From: Pseudomonadota bacterium
GTDB taxonomy: Bacteria; Chloroflexota; UBA6077; JAJPHF01
Reading direction: 5' to 3'
NCBI GenBank assembly: GCA_021325365.1
Contig: JAJPHF010000065.1
Span: 1 to 44,205 of the forward strand
DNA length: 44,205 nucleotides
Shown here: positions 7,441-14,593 of the stretch, piece after piece
Layout of the letters: the number at the start of each line of letters is the position of its first letter
Numbering within the stretch: position 1 is the first letter of the stretch
Notes under the pieces: generated by a model
What the model saw: only the letters and a program-made list of their open reading frames with translations
Database searches by the model: none
Told to the model about the DNA's origin: nothing
Position numbers and translations under genes: made by a program

Positions 7441-9528
7441 ATGGCAGTGGTGAACGCGCCCGCGGCGGCGAGCGGCCGGCTCGGTCGGCTGATGCAATAC
7501 AGCGACATCCTGCTGGCGGTCGGCGTGGCGATGATCCTCGGCATGATGATCATCCCGCTGCCCGAGGGCGTGCTGGACGTGCTGATCGTCACGAACGTGT
7601 CGCTCGCCATGGTGATGCTGCTCGTGTCGATGTACATCACCGAGCCGCTCCAGTTCTCGTCGTTCCCGTCGATCCTGCTGCTGGCGACGCTGTTCCGCCT
7701 GGGCCTGAACATCTCGGCCAGCCGCCTGATCCTGCTGCACGGCCACGCGGGCGAGGTCATCGCCAGCTTCGGCCAGTTCGTCGTCGGCGGCAACTACGTC
7801 GTGGGCGTGGTGATCTTCCTGATCCTGATCGTGATCCAGTTCGTGGTCATCACGAACGGCGCCGGGCGCGTGGCGGAGGTGGCCGCGCGCTTCACGCTCG
7901 ACTCGATGCCGGGCAAGCAGATGAGCATCGACGCCGACCTGAACGCCGGCGCGATCGACGAGGCGACCGCGCGGGCGCGGCGCCGCGCCGTGCAGCAGGA
8001 GGCTGACTTCTACGGCGCGATGGACGGCGCCAGCAAGTTCGTGAAGGGCGACGCCATCGCGGGCGTCGTGATCATCCTGGTCAACATCATCGGCGGCATC
8101 GTGATCGGCGTGTTCCAGCTCGGCATCCCGATCGGCCAGGCGCTGGGCACCTACACGCTGCTGACCGTCGGCGACGGCTTGGTGTCGCAGATCCCGGCGA
8201 TCCTGATCTCGACGGCGACGGGCATCATCGTGACCCGTGCCGCGTCGGACGGCAACCTGGGCCGGGACATCGCCGCCCAGGTGCTCGCCAACCCGCGGGC
8301 GCTATTCATGACCTCGGGCGCGCTGGGGGCGCTGGCGCTAGTGCCGGGGCTGCCGAAGCTGCCGATGTTCCTGATGGCCGGCGCCATCGCCGGCGCGGCC
8401 GTGCTGGTGCGCAACCACGCGCGGGCCCAGGCGAGCGCGGAGACGGCGCTGGCGCCGGCCCCGAGCACGAGCGGCGAGCCGGAGAACGTTCACAAGTACC
8501 TGCGCGTCGATCCGATCGAGGTGGAGATCGGCTACGCGCTGATCCCGCTGACGGACGCGGAGCAGGGCGGCACGCTGCTGGGCCGCGTGACGCTCATCCG
8601 CCGCCAAGTGGCGCTCGACCTGGGCATCGTCCTGCCGACGATCCGCATCCGCGACAACGCGGAGCTAGGGCCGAACCAGTACACGATCAAGCTGCGCGGC
8701 GTGCCGGTGGCGACCGGCGAGGTGCGGCCGCGCTGGCTGCTGGCGATGAACCCGGGCATGGTCGAGCAGGAGATCGACGGCATCCCCGCCGTCGAGCCGG
8801 CCTTTGGGCTGCCCGCGGTGTGGATCAACGCCGCCGAGCGCGAGCGCGCGGAGGTGCTGGGCTACACGGTGGTCGATCCGCCGTCGGTCATCATCACCCA
8901 CCTGTCCGAGGTGATCCGCGCGCACGCGGCGACGATCCTGTCGCGCCAGGACGTGCAGACCCTGCTCGACCACGTGAAGGAGGAGCATCCCGCGCTGGTG
9001 AACGAGCTGGTGCCGGCCGTGCTGACGCTGGGCCAGGTGCAGCGCGTGCTGCAGAACCTGCTGCGCGAGCGCGTCTCGATCCGCGACCTCGTGACCGTCC
9101 TGGAGGCGATCACCGACCAGGCGAGTGTGACGCACGACGCCGACGCGCTGAGCGAGCACGTGCGGCAGGCGCTCGCGCGCCAGATCACCCGCCAGTACGC
9201 CGCCGAGGACGGCCGGCTGTCGGTTATCACCCTTGCGCCGGCGTGGCAGCAAGAGCTAGCCAAGAACGTCATCCAGACCGAGCGCGGCCCGAGCCTGCAC
9301 GTCGAGCCGGGCGTCGCGCAGAGCTTCCTGCTCCGCATCCGCGAGGCGATGGAGCGACTGGCCGCGTCGGGCCACCAGCCGATCATCCTCTGCCCGGCGC
9401 GGCTGCGCCTGCCGCTGCGGCGTTTCACGGAGCTAGCGCTGCCGAGTGTCGTCATCCTGGCCTACAGCGAGATCAGCGCGGGCACCGAGGTGATCACCCG
9501 GGAGACGGTGGATGGGGGTGCGGCATGA
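7441..9528 (+). CDS. flhA: FlhA, flagellar type III export ring protein
   Basis: FlhA forms the nonameric export ring that couples proton flow to export and docks chaperone-substrate complexes. The 695-residue product has the normal length. The N-terminal membrane half has SFPSILLLATLFRLGLNISA and GRVAEVAARFTLDSMPGKQM, then DADLNAGAIDEATARARRR. The C-terminal cytoplasmic domain includes VDPIEVEIGYALIPL, VVDPPSVIITHLSEVIRAHA and LPSVVILAYSEI. The ATG at 7441 follows GGGAG. Its TGA overlaps the next ATG (9525). Confidence 0.96.
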   Translation: MAVVNAPAAASGRLGRLMQYSDILLAVGVAMILGMMIIPLPEGVLDVLIVTNVSLAMVMLLVSMYITEPLQFSSFPSILLLATLFRLGLNISASRLILLHGHAGEVIASFGQFVVGGNYVVGVVIFLILIVIQFVVITNGAGRVAEVAARFTLDSMPGKQMSIDADLNAGAIDEATARARRRAVQQEADFYGAMDGASKFVKGDAIAGVVIILVNIIGGIVIGVFQLGIPIGQALGTYTLLTVGDGLVSQIPAILISTATGIIVTRAASDGNLGRDIAAQVLANPRALFMTSGALGALALVPGLPKLPMFLMAGAIAGAAVLVRNHARAQASAETALAPAPSTSGEPENVHKYLRVDPIEVEIGYALIPLTDAEQGGTLLGRVTLIRRQVALDLGIVLPTIRIRDNAELGPNQYTIKLRGVPVATGEVRPRWLLAMNPGMVEQEIDGIPAVEPAFGLPAVWINAAERERAEVLGYTVVDPPSVIITHLSEVIRAHAATILSRQDVQTLLDHVKEEHPALVNELVPAVLTLGQVQRVLQNLLRERVSIRDLVTVLEAITDQASVTHDADALSEHVRQALARQITRQYAAEDGRLSVITLAPAWQQELAKNVIQTERGPSLHVEPGVAQSFLLRIREAMERLAASGHQPIILCPARLRLPLRRFTELALPSVVILAYSEISAGTEVITRETVDGGAA

Positions 9529-10187
9529 TGGCGGTCGAGCGAATCCCGCTGGAGCGCGGGCAGCAGGTGATGCTGCGGGTGGACGAGAGCGACGGCGCCC
9601 GCTGGTTCCCGACCCGCGTAATGGGGCGCGAGGACGACACCGTCTGGGTGGGCGCACCGCCGCACGACCCCGCGGGCGCGCTGGCGGTGGGCGAGGAGGT
9701 GAGCTTCCGCACCTGGCGCGCGACCGACGCGCTGTACGCGGTGCGCGCGGAGATCGTCGCCGTCGAGCGCGGCGCGCAGGCGTGCGTCGGCGTGTGGGTG
9801 TTCGAGGGCGAGCGCATCCAGCGGCGCGAGTACTTCCGGGTGCCGTGCTGGACGGTGCTCAAGGGCGCGACGGTCATCGCGCCCGACGGGGAGGAGCAGC
9901 GGCCGCGCCTGTTGCTGGCCGATCTGAGCGCGAGCGGCCTGGGGCTGCGCAGCGCGGCGCCGCTGGCGCTGGGATCGGAGCTGCGGCTGGACCTGAGCCT
10001 GCCCGACAACGGAGACGTCGTGCCCGTGCGGGCGTCGATCGTGCGCGCCGAGGCGTCGCGCGACCACGCCGAGTACCCGTGGGAGTGCGGCGCGATGTTC
10101 ACCGACGTGGCGACGGTCGTGCGCGAGCGCATTATCCGCCACGCCATTCGCTACCAGCTCGAGCAGCTACGCCGAGGAGTGGTCTAA
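9525..10187 (+). CDS. PilZ-domain c-di-GMP-binding protein, YcgR-like flagellar brake
   Basis: The 220-residue product resembles YcgR/MotI-type proteins, which bind cyclic di-GMP and slow the flagellar motor. Residues 1-95 form a beta-rich YcgR N-terminal-like region. The PilZ domain follows with the full ligand motif: RREYFR (R101 and R105) and DLSASG (D133, S135, G138). The ATG at 9525 overlaps the flhA stop; a second ATG follows immediately. Its TAA overlaps the next start (TAATG). The position after flhA is often occupied by flhF-flhG. The c-di-GMP link is from family knowledge; action on the motor is inferred from context. Confidence 0.88.
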   Translation: MMAVERIPLERGQQVMLRVDESDGARWFPTRVMGREDDTVWVGAPPHDPAGALAVGEEVSFRTWRATDALYAVRAEIVAVERGAQACVGVWVFEGERIQRREYFRVPCWTVLKGATVIAPDGEEQRPRLLLADLSASGLGLRSAAPLALGSELRLDLSLPDNGDVVPVRASIVRAEASRDHAEYPWECGAMFTDVATVVRERIIRHAIRYQLEQLRRGVV

Positions 10188-10477
10188 TGCTGGCGCCGAC
10201 GCGACCGCTGACCGAGTACCTGTTCCCGCTCGTGCTCGGCGTGTTCCTGACGCTGTACGTGATGGGCCTGGTGGCGGGTACCGAGCCGGAGATGGCCCTG
10301 GTCCGCGCCACGGGCGGCGCAGTGCTGCTGGCGGTGCTGGGGCGCGTGGCCCGCGGCATCGTCGAGGCCGCCCCCCCGCCGGCGCCGGCCGCCGCCAGGC
10401 CCGACGCGCGCGGCCAGCGGCTGGACGTGGCCATCGACGACGACACGTCGGCGGCCGACGAAGGGATTGGGGAATAG
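10187..10477 (+). CDS. Small two-helix membrane protein, unknown function
   Basis: I do not recognise this 96-residue protein. It has two predicted membrane helices, about residues 9-30 (YLFPLVLGVFLTLYVMGLV) and 37-53 (ALVRATGGAVLLAVLG). A Pro/Ala-rich, acidic cytoplasmic-type tail follows. Its ATG overlaps the stop of the PilZ gene, so the two are probably translated together. The last codons (EGIGE) and the TAG stop are encoded by a GGGGAATAGGGG repeat, so the natural C-terminus may have been altered. It may be a partner of the PilZ protein at the membrane; this is inference. Confidence 0.7.
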   Translation: MLAPTRPLTEYLFPLVLGVFLTLYVMGLVAGTEPEMALVRATGGAVLLAVLGRVARGIVEAAPPPAPAAARPDARGQRLDVAIDDDTSAADEGIGE

Positions 10478-10546
10478 GGGATGGCGGATAGGGGACGGGA
10501 GATAGGGGCGGCCCGTACCCCCCGGTCCCTGCCCCCCATCCCCTAG
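10469..10546. repeat. GGGGATAGGG-type inverted repeat before fliA
   Basis: TAGGGGATGG at 10475-10484 pairs with CCATCCCCTA at 10536-10545, with further imperfect G-rich/C-rich pairing between. The stop codon of the preceding small gene is inside the left arm. It resembles the element at 7355-7429 in composition, layout and position at a gene end. Confidence 0.65.
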
Positions 10547-10564
10547 CTAGGAGAGGTGGCAACC

Positions 10565-11329
10565 ATGCAAACGGCCCAGGGCCCCACGGATTGGGAGCAG
10601 TTTTACGACCGGCGCGACCCGGTGCTGCGGGAGCAGCTCATTCTCCAGTACGCGCCGCTGGTGAAGTACGTCGTCGGACGGATGGCGGTGAGCCTGCCCG
10701 GCGTGCTGAACCACGAGGACCTGCTGAGCTACGGCACCATCGGGCTCATCCAGGCGGTGGACCGCTTCGACCCGTCGCACGGCGTGAAGTTCGAGACCTA
10801 CGCGATCCAGCGCATCCGCGGCGCGATCATCGACGCCGTGCGCGGGTTGCAGCCGCGCTCACGCGACACCTACCGCCGCGCGCGCGAGCTGGAGGACGCT
10901 TACGACCAGCTGACGCAGCAGCTCGGCCGGACGCCCGAGGACGAGGAGGTGACCGAGCAGCTGGGCCTGACCCTGGCGGAGTTTCGCAACCGGCTGGCGG
11001 AGGCGAGCACGACCATCGTGTCGCTGGACACGCCGATCGGCGAGGAGGGCGAGCACCTGACGCTGGCCGACCAGCTCGCGGCCGAGGGGCCGGGGGATAT
11101 CGGCTCGCAGGTGGAGCGGCAGGAGCTGTTCCGCAACCTGGTGGCGGCGATCGAAGAGCTGTCCGAGCGCGACCGCCTGGTAATCACCCTATATTACTAC
11201 GAGGAGCTGACACTCAAAGAGATCAGCGAGGTAATAGGGGTATCGACCTCGCGGGTCAGCCAGCTTCACGCCGCAGCGGTGTTCAAGCTGCGGAGCGCGC
11301 TGCGCGCCGCGCGGCTGGTGCCGGCCTAG
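10565..11329 (+). CDS. fliA: FliA/WhiG-family sigma factor (sigma-28)
   Basis: Sigma-28 directs transcription of late flagellar and chemotaxis genes and is inhibited by FlgM. The 254-residue product has region 2 (HEDLLSYGTIGLIQAVDRFD, then FETYAIQRIRGAIIDAVR), region 3 (LGRTPEDEEVTEQLGLTLAE) and region 4 (LSERDRLVITLYYYEELTL and GVSTSRVSQLHAAAVFKLR). The ATG at 10565 is chosen because AGGAGAGG (10549-10556) lies 8 bases upstream; an in-frame GTG at 10556 overlaps that site. Candidate target promoters of this sigma factor occur elsewhere in the window. Confidence 0.95.
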   Translation: MQTAQGPTDWEQFYDRRDPVLREQLILQYAPLVKYVVGRMAVSLPGVLNHEDLLSYGTIGLIQAVDRFDPSHGVKFETYAIQRIRGAIIDAVRGLQPRSRDTYRRARELEDAYDQLTQQLGRTPEDEEVTEQLGLTLAEFRNRLAEASTTIVSLDTPIGEEGEHLTLADQLAAEGPGDIGSQVERQELFRNLVAAIEELSERDRLVITLYYYEELTLKEISEVIGVSTSRVSQLHAAAVFKLRSALRAARLVPA

Positions 11330-11342
11330 AGGAGGCGAGCGA

Positions 11343-12005
11343 GTGCTGTTGGGAGGACGAGTGGTGGAACGCGGAAGTTTGCTCAGCCTGCCGCTGCGGG
11401 CGCTGGTGCTCGGGCTCGCCCTGACGCTCGGCCTGCCGGCCGCGCCGTCGGCCGCGAACGGCACGCCGTTCAACGTGGTGCTCTCGTATCTGAACGGCGT
11501 GTCGACGTGGGGGCCGACGAGCGCCTCGGGCGTGGCCGAGATCGCGACCCGCGACGGCGAGGTGCGGCTGAGCGCCACCGGCCTCCCCCACCTGAGCGGC
11601 GAGCAATACGTCGTCTGGATCGTGGACACGGCCCAGGGGGTGCGGCAGCCGCTGGCCAGCTTCAACAGCGACGGCAGCGTGGCGCGGGTGGACGAGGTGC
11701 TGCCGGAGTCGATCCCCGAGCGGGACTGGGACATCGTGCTGGTGAGCGTGGAGACGGAGGGCAGTCGGCCGACGACGCCCAGCAGCCGCCACTCGATCGC
11801 CGGCCGCATCCAGCCGCCGGCGACGAGCCAGGGCCAGCCGGCGGAGCTGCCGCGGACCGGCGGGCCGCCGACGGTGCCCGAGGGAGCGCCGGGGACCGGC
11901 TCGATCCCCTTCGTCGTGTTCTTCGGCGCGCTGCTCTGCCTGGTGATTGGCGGGGCGCTCGGCTTCGGCCTGGCGCGGTTCGCCGCGAGGAGGTCCACCC
12001 CATGA
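11343..12005 (+). CDS. Secreted RskA-like domain protein with LPXTG-type sorting signal
   Basis: The 220-residue product has a signal peptide (about residues 15-38). Residues about 60-155 resemble the extracytoplasmic C-terminal domain of RskA-type anti-sigma factors: GEVRLSATGLPHLSGEQYVV, then LASFNSDGSVARV, then VLVSVETEGSRPTTPS. A Pro/Gly-rich linker holds LPRTG (169-173). A hydrophobic helix (about 188-211) and an ARRS tail complete a cell-wall sorting-like end. There is no cytoplasmic sigma-binding domain. GTG 11343 is used; GTG 11361 with GGGAGG just before it is an alternative. Its TGA overlaps the flgF start. Function unknown; a sortase is encoded at 24377. Confidence 0.75.
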   Translation: MLLGGRVVERGSLLSLPLRALVLGLALTLGLPAAPSAANGTPFNVVLSYLNGVSTWGPTSASGVAEIATRDGEVRLSATGLPHLSGEQYVVWIVDTAQGVRQPLASFNSDGSVARVDEVLPESIPERDWDIVLVSVETEGSRPTTPSSRHSIAGRIQPPATSQGQPAELPRTGGPPTVPEGAPGTGSIPFVVFFGALLCLVIGGALGFGLARFAARRSTP

Positions 12006-12754
12006 TTCGCGGACTATACACCGCCGTGTCGGGCATGGTCGCCACGGCGCGTCGGATGGAGGTCGCCACCAATAACCTGAGCAACGCCGAGACAGTCGGC
12101 TACAAGCAGGAGCGGACGGCGGGCGCGGCGTTCGATGAGCAGCTGGTGGCGCGGCTCACCGCGCAGAGCGGCCGGGACCTCGGCCGGCTGACGCTGGCGA
12201 ACGTACCGCAGGTGCCGCTGCTGGATCTGGGCCAGGGCGCGCTCCAGGCGACCGACCGACCGCTGGACGTGGCGCTGGAGGGGCCGGGCTTCCTGGCGGT
12301 GGACACGGCGCAGGGCACGCGCTACACCCGCGACGGCAGCCTGACGCGCGACGCGGACGGCTACCTGACCACGCAGGCGGGCGCGCGGGTGTTGGGCGAG
12401 TACGGCCCGATCCAGGTGGGTGGCGGCGCCGTCACGATCGACGCGGACGGCACGGTGCGCGCCGGCGACGCGGCGATCGACCGCTTGCAGGTGGTCGAGT
12501 TCGGGCCGGACGACGTGCTGGAGCGCGTGGGGCGGAACGAGCTGGTACCACAGCAGCGCGACCTCCAGCCGCAGCCGGCCGTCGCGACCACGGTGCGCCA
12601 GGGGTACGTCGAGGCGTCGAACGTGGACGTGACGGGGGTGCTGACGACGACGCTGGGGCTGCAACGGGCCTACGAGGCGAACCAGCGCATGATCCGCGCG
12701 CAGGATGACTTGCTCTCCCGCGCCGTGACCGAGATCGCGCGGCCAGGCAATTAA
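12002..12754 (+). CDS. flgF: FlgF-type flagellar basal-body rod protein
   Basis: This 250-residue axial protein of the FlgE/F/G family begins with the rod signature MIRGLYTAVSGMVATARRME followed by NNLSNAETVGYKQ. The middle has ALQATDRPLDVALEGPGFLA and YTRDGSLTRD. It ends in the family motif YVEASNVDVTG and LQRAYEANQRMI, which form the coiled-coil D0 region. The start overlaps the preceding stop (ATGA). The next gene is the closer match to FlgG, so this one is assigned to FlgF/FlhO by order; the exact rod position is uncertain. Confidence 0.85.
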   Translation: MIRGLYTAVSGMVATARRMEVATNNLSNAETVGYKQERTAGAAFDEQLVARLTAQSGRDLGRLTLANVPQVPLLDLGQGALQATDRPLDVALEGPGFLAVDTAQGTRYTRDGSLTRDADGYLTTQAGARVLGEYGPIQVGGGAVTIDADGTVRAGDAAIDRLQVVEFGPDDVLERVGRNELVPQQRDLQPQPAVATTVRQGYVEASNVDVTGVLTTTLGLQRAYEANQRMIRAQDDLLSRAVTEIARPGN

Positions 12755-12766
12755 GGGAGGGGCATT

Positions 12767-13552
12767 ATGTGGAGCACCTTTCGCGTCGCCGCGTCGGGCC
12801 TGCAGGCGCAGGAGCGGGCGCTGGACGTGACCAGCAACAACCTGGCGAACCTGCAGACGGTCGGCTACAAGAGCCGCCGCGCCGCCGTGGTCGACACCCC
12901 GCCGGGCACGACGACGTTCGCGCTGCCGGGGCAGGACGGCGGCCTGAGCATGGGCCGGCGCGACCTCGGCCAGGGCGTGACCCTGGGCGGGGTGGTGACG
13001 AACCTGGCGCCCGGCGCGGTGCAGGCGACCGGCCGCGGCCTCGACGTGGCGATCGCGGGCGACGGCTTGCTGGCGGTGAGCCTGCCCGACGGGCGCACGG
13101 CCTACACGCGCGCCGGCGCGCTGACCGTGGACGGCGCGGGCCGGCTAGTGACCGGCTCGGGCGCGCTGGTGGCGGGCGGCATTACGGTGCCCGCGGGGGC
13201 GACGGACCTCCAGATCGAGGCCGACGGCCGCGTGACGGCGGCCATCGGCGGGGCCAGTCGGCAGGAGCTGGGGCAGCTGCAGCTCGTGCGGTTCACGAAT
13301 CCGGATGGCCTGCAGGCGGTCGGCAGCAACCTGCTGGTGGCCACCGACGCGGCCGGCGCGATGCAGACGGGCGCGCCGGGCAGCGACGGGCTGGGCGCGC
13401 TGGTGCCGGGCAGCCTGGAGGCGTCGAACGTGGACCCCGGCCGGGAGATCGTGCGCGTGCTGCAAGCGCAGCGGGCGTACGCGGTCAACCTGCGGGCGCT
13501 GAAGACCGTGGACGAGATGCTGCAAGACGCGAACAACATGCAGCACCAGTAG
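12767..13552 (+). CDS. flgG: FlgG, distal rod protein
   Basis: The 261-residue product forms the distal rod. The N-terminal signature is MWSTFRVAASGLQAQERALD, then SNNLANLQTVGYKS. The centre has LGQGVTLGGVVTNLAPGAVQ and GDGLLAVSLPDGRTAYTR. The C-terminal YxxxSNVDxxxE-like element is SLEASNVDPGREIVRVLQAQ, then RAYAVNLRALKTVDEMLQ. GGGAGG precedes the ATG at 12767. It ends this run; a 263-bp leader and promoter region for flgM follows. Confidence 0.9.
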   Translation: MWSTFRVAASGLQAQERALDVTSNNLANLQTVGYKSRRAAVVDTPPGTTTFALPGQDGGLSMGRRDLGQGVTLGGVVTNLAPGAVQATGRGLDVAIAGDGLLAVSLPDGRTAYTRAGALTVDGAGRLVTGSGALVAGGITVPAGATDLQIEADGRVTAAIGGASRQELGQLQLVRFTNPDGLQAVGSNLLVATDAAGAMQTGAPGSDGLGALVPGSLEASNVDPGREIVRVLQAQRAYAVNLRALKTVDEMLQDANNMQHQ

Positions 13553-13572
13553 GCCGGGCAGGGTACCGAGCG

Positions 13573-13604
13573 GGCAGGTACTAAAGTACCGGGGGCTACC
13601 TGCC
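13573..13604. promoter_or_regulatory. Inverted repeat overlapping the flgM promoter
   Basis: GGCAGGTA (13573-13580) and TACCTGCC (13597-13604) form an 8-bp inverted repeat. Nested inside is GGTAC-TAAA-GTACC (13577-13590), whose loop is the predicted -35 TAAA. The right arm overlaps the -10 box. This could be an operator for a dimeric regulator or the terminator of the flgG run; the sequence alone cannot decide. Confidence 0.5.
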
Positions 13605-13609
13605 GACAA
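13582..13609 (+). promoter_or_regulatory. Sigma-28-like promoter for flgM-flgN-flgK-flgL-fliW-csrA
   Basis: TAAA (13582-13585), a 16-base spacer and GCCGACAA (13602-13609) closely match the sigma-28 consensus TAAA-N15-GCCGATAA. The flgM start is about 200 bases downstream, leaving a long leader with a GGGGCTCG/CGAGCCCC hairpin at 13621-13652. Late-gene control of flgM and the filament-junction genes is usual in known flagellar systems. Confidence 0.65.
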
Positions 13610-13620
13610 TAGAGATAGCG

Positions 13621-13652
13621 GGGGCTCGGCCGCAGGGCCGGGCGCGAGCCCC
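13621..13652 (+). other. Hairpin in the flgM leader
   Basis: GGGGCTCG (13621-13628) pairs with CGAGCCCC (13645-13652) around a GC-rich loop. It lies just after the predicted flgM transcription start and may protect or regulate the leader. The rest of the leader (13653-13800) shows no other clear element. Confidence 0.45.
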
Positions 13653-13815
13653 GCGCTTGGGACGACGCCGAGCCGGCGAGGGGAGACGATAGGGTATCCT
13701 TTCCGGCAGGGACCGGCCGGGGAGCCGCAAGGCCAGCGGGCACGCGAACCGCGCCGCCCGATCCGCCGCCGCTCGGGTGCGGACGCGGCCGCGACGTACG
13801 AAGGAGATGATGGTC

Positions 13816-14118
13816 ATGGGTATCGAGGGCATCAACAGCCAGCCGACACGCGGCACCGAGAGCGTCGCGGAGCAGGCCGGGGTGCAGCGCACGGAGCGCC
13901 ACCACCACGGCCGGCACGCCAGGGGCGCCGAGGCCGCCAGCGGCGACACGCTGGAAGTGTCGGCGCGCGGCCGCGAGCTGGCGAACGCGCAGCAAGCGGT
14001 TGACGCGGCGCCCGACGTGCGCGCCGACAAGGTTGCCGACATCAAGCAGCGCCTCGCGGACGGGACCTATCACGTGCCCGCCGACGTGCTGGCCCGCAAG
14101 CTGCTCGGGGACAAGTAG
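13816..14118 (+). CDS. flgM: FlgM, anti-sigma-28 factor
   Basis: FlgM binds sigma-28 until the hook is complete and is then exported. The 100-residue product has a polar, disordered N-terminal half and the conserved sigma-binding C-terminal helix region. Key motifs are VSARGRELANAQQAV, VRADKVADIKQRLADGTYHV and ADVLARKLL. AAGGAG at 13801-13806 best serves the ATG at 13816; upstream ATGs at 13807 and 13810 are too close. flgN follows after one base. Confidence 0.9.
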   Translation: MGIEGINSQPTRGTESVAEQAGVQRTERHHHGRHARGAEAASGDTLEVSARGRELANAQQAVDAAPDVRADKVADIKQRLADGTYHVPADVLARKLLGDK

Positions 14119-14119
14119 C

Positions 14120-14593
14120 ATGAGCCGGCGGCCACCGCTCGTGGACCTGGAGGCGACGCTTGGCCAGCTCGTGCCGACGCTGGCGCGGCTGTCGGAGCTG
14201 CTGGTGCTCCAGCGGCAGGCAGTCGCGGACGGCGACCTGGACCGGCTGCTCGCCTTGACGACGGACCAGGAGGCGGCGAGCGCCCGCCTGGCCGCGCTGG
14301 AGGCGCACCGCGACCAGCTACAAACGGCGCTAGAGCGCGAGCTGGGAGTGCAGGGCCTGCACGCGATCGCCCAGGCGGATAGCGCCGCGCATCCCCGCTC
14401 GGCGCTGCCGGGGCTGGTGGACTCGCTGCGCTTCGAGGTGGTGCGGTTGCACGAGGAGAACCGCCGCGCCGCCGAGCTGCTCGCCGCGGCTACCGAGATG
14501 GCCGGGCGCACGCGGGCGTTCCTGGCGCACTTGCTGGGCGCCGATCTCATCTATCCGGCGATCGCGGGCGGCGCCGGGCGAATGGACGGCTGA
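14120..14593 (+). CDS. flgN: FlgN-like export chaperone
   Basis: FlgN escorts the hook-filament junction proteins FlgK and FlgL to the export gate. The 157-residue product is mostly helical and matches the family pattern LSELLVLQRQAVADGDLDRL, then LTTDQEAASARLAALEAHRD. The C-terminal helix (LRFEVVRLHEENRRAAELL) resembles the substrate-binding end. It sits between flgM and flgK, the usual location. Its TGA overlaps the flgK ATG (ATGA). Sequence conservation in this family is low, so the call rests on pattern plus position. Confidence 0.85.
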   Translation: MSRRPPLVDLEATLGQLVPTLARLSELLVLQRQAVADGDLDRLLALTTDQEAASARLAALEAHRDQLQTALERELGVQGLHAIAQADSAAHPRSALPGLVDSLRFEVVRLHEENRRAAELLAAATEMAGRTRAFLAHLLGADLIYPAIAGGAGRMDG

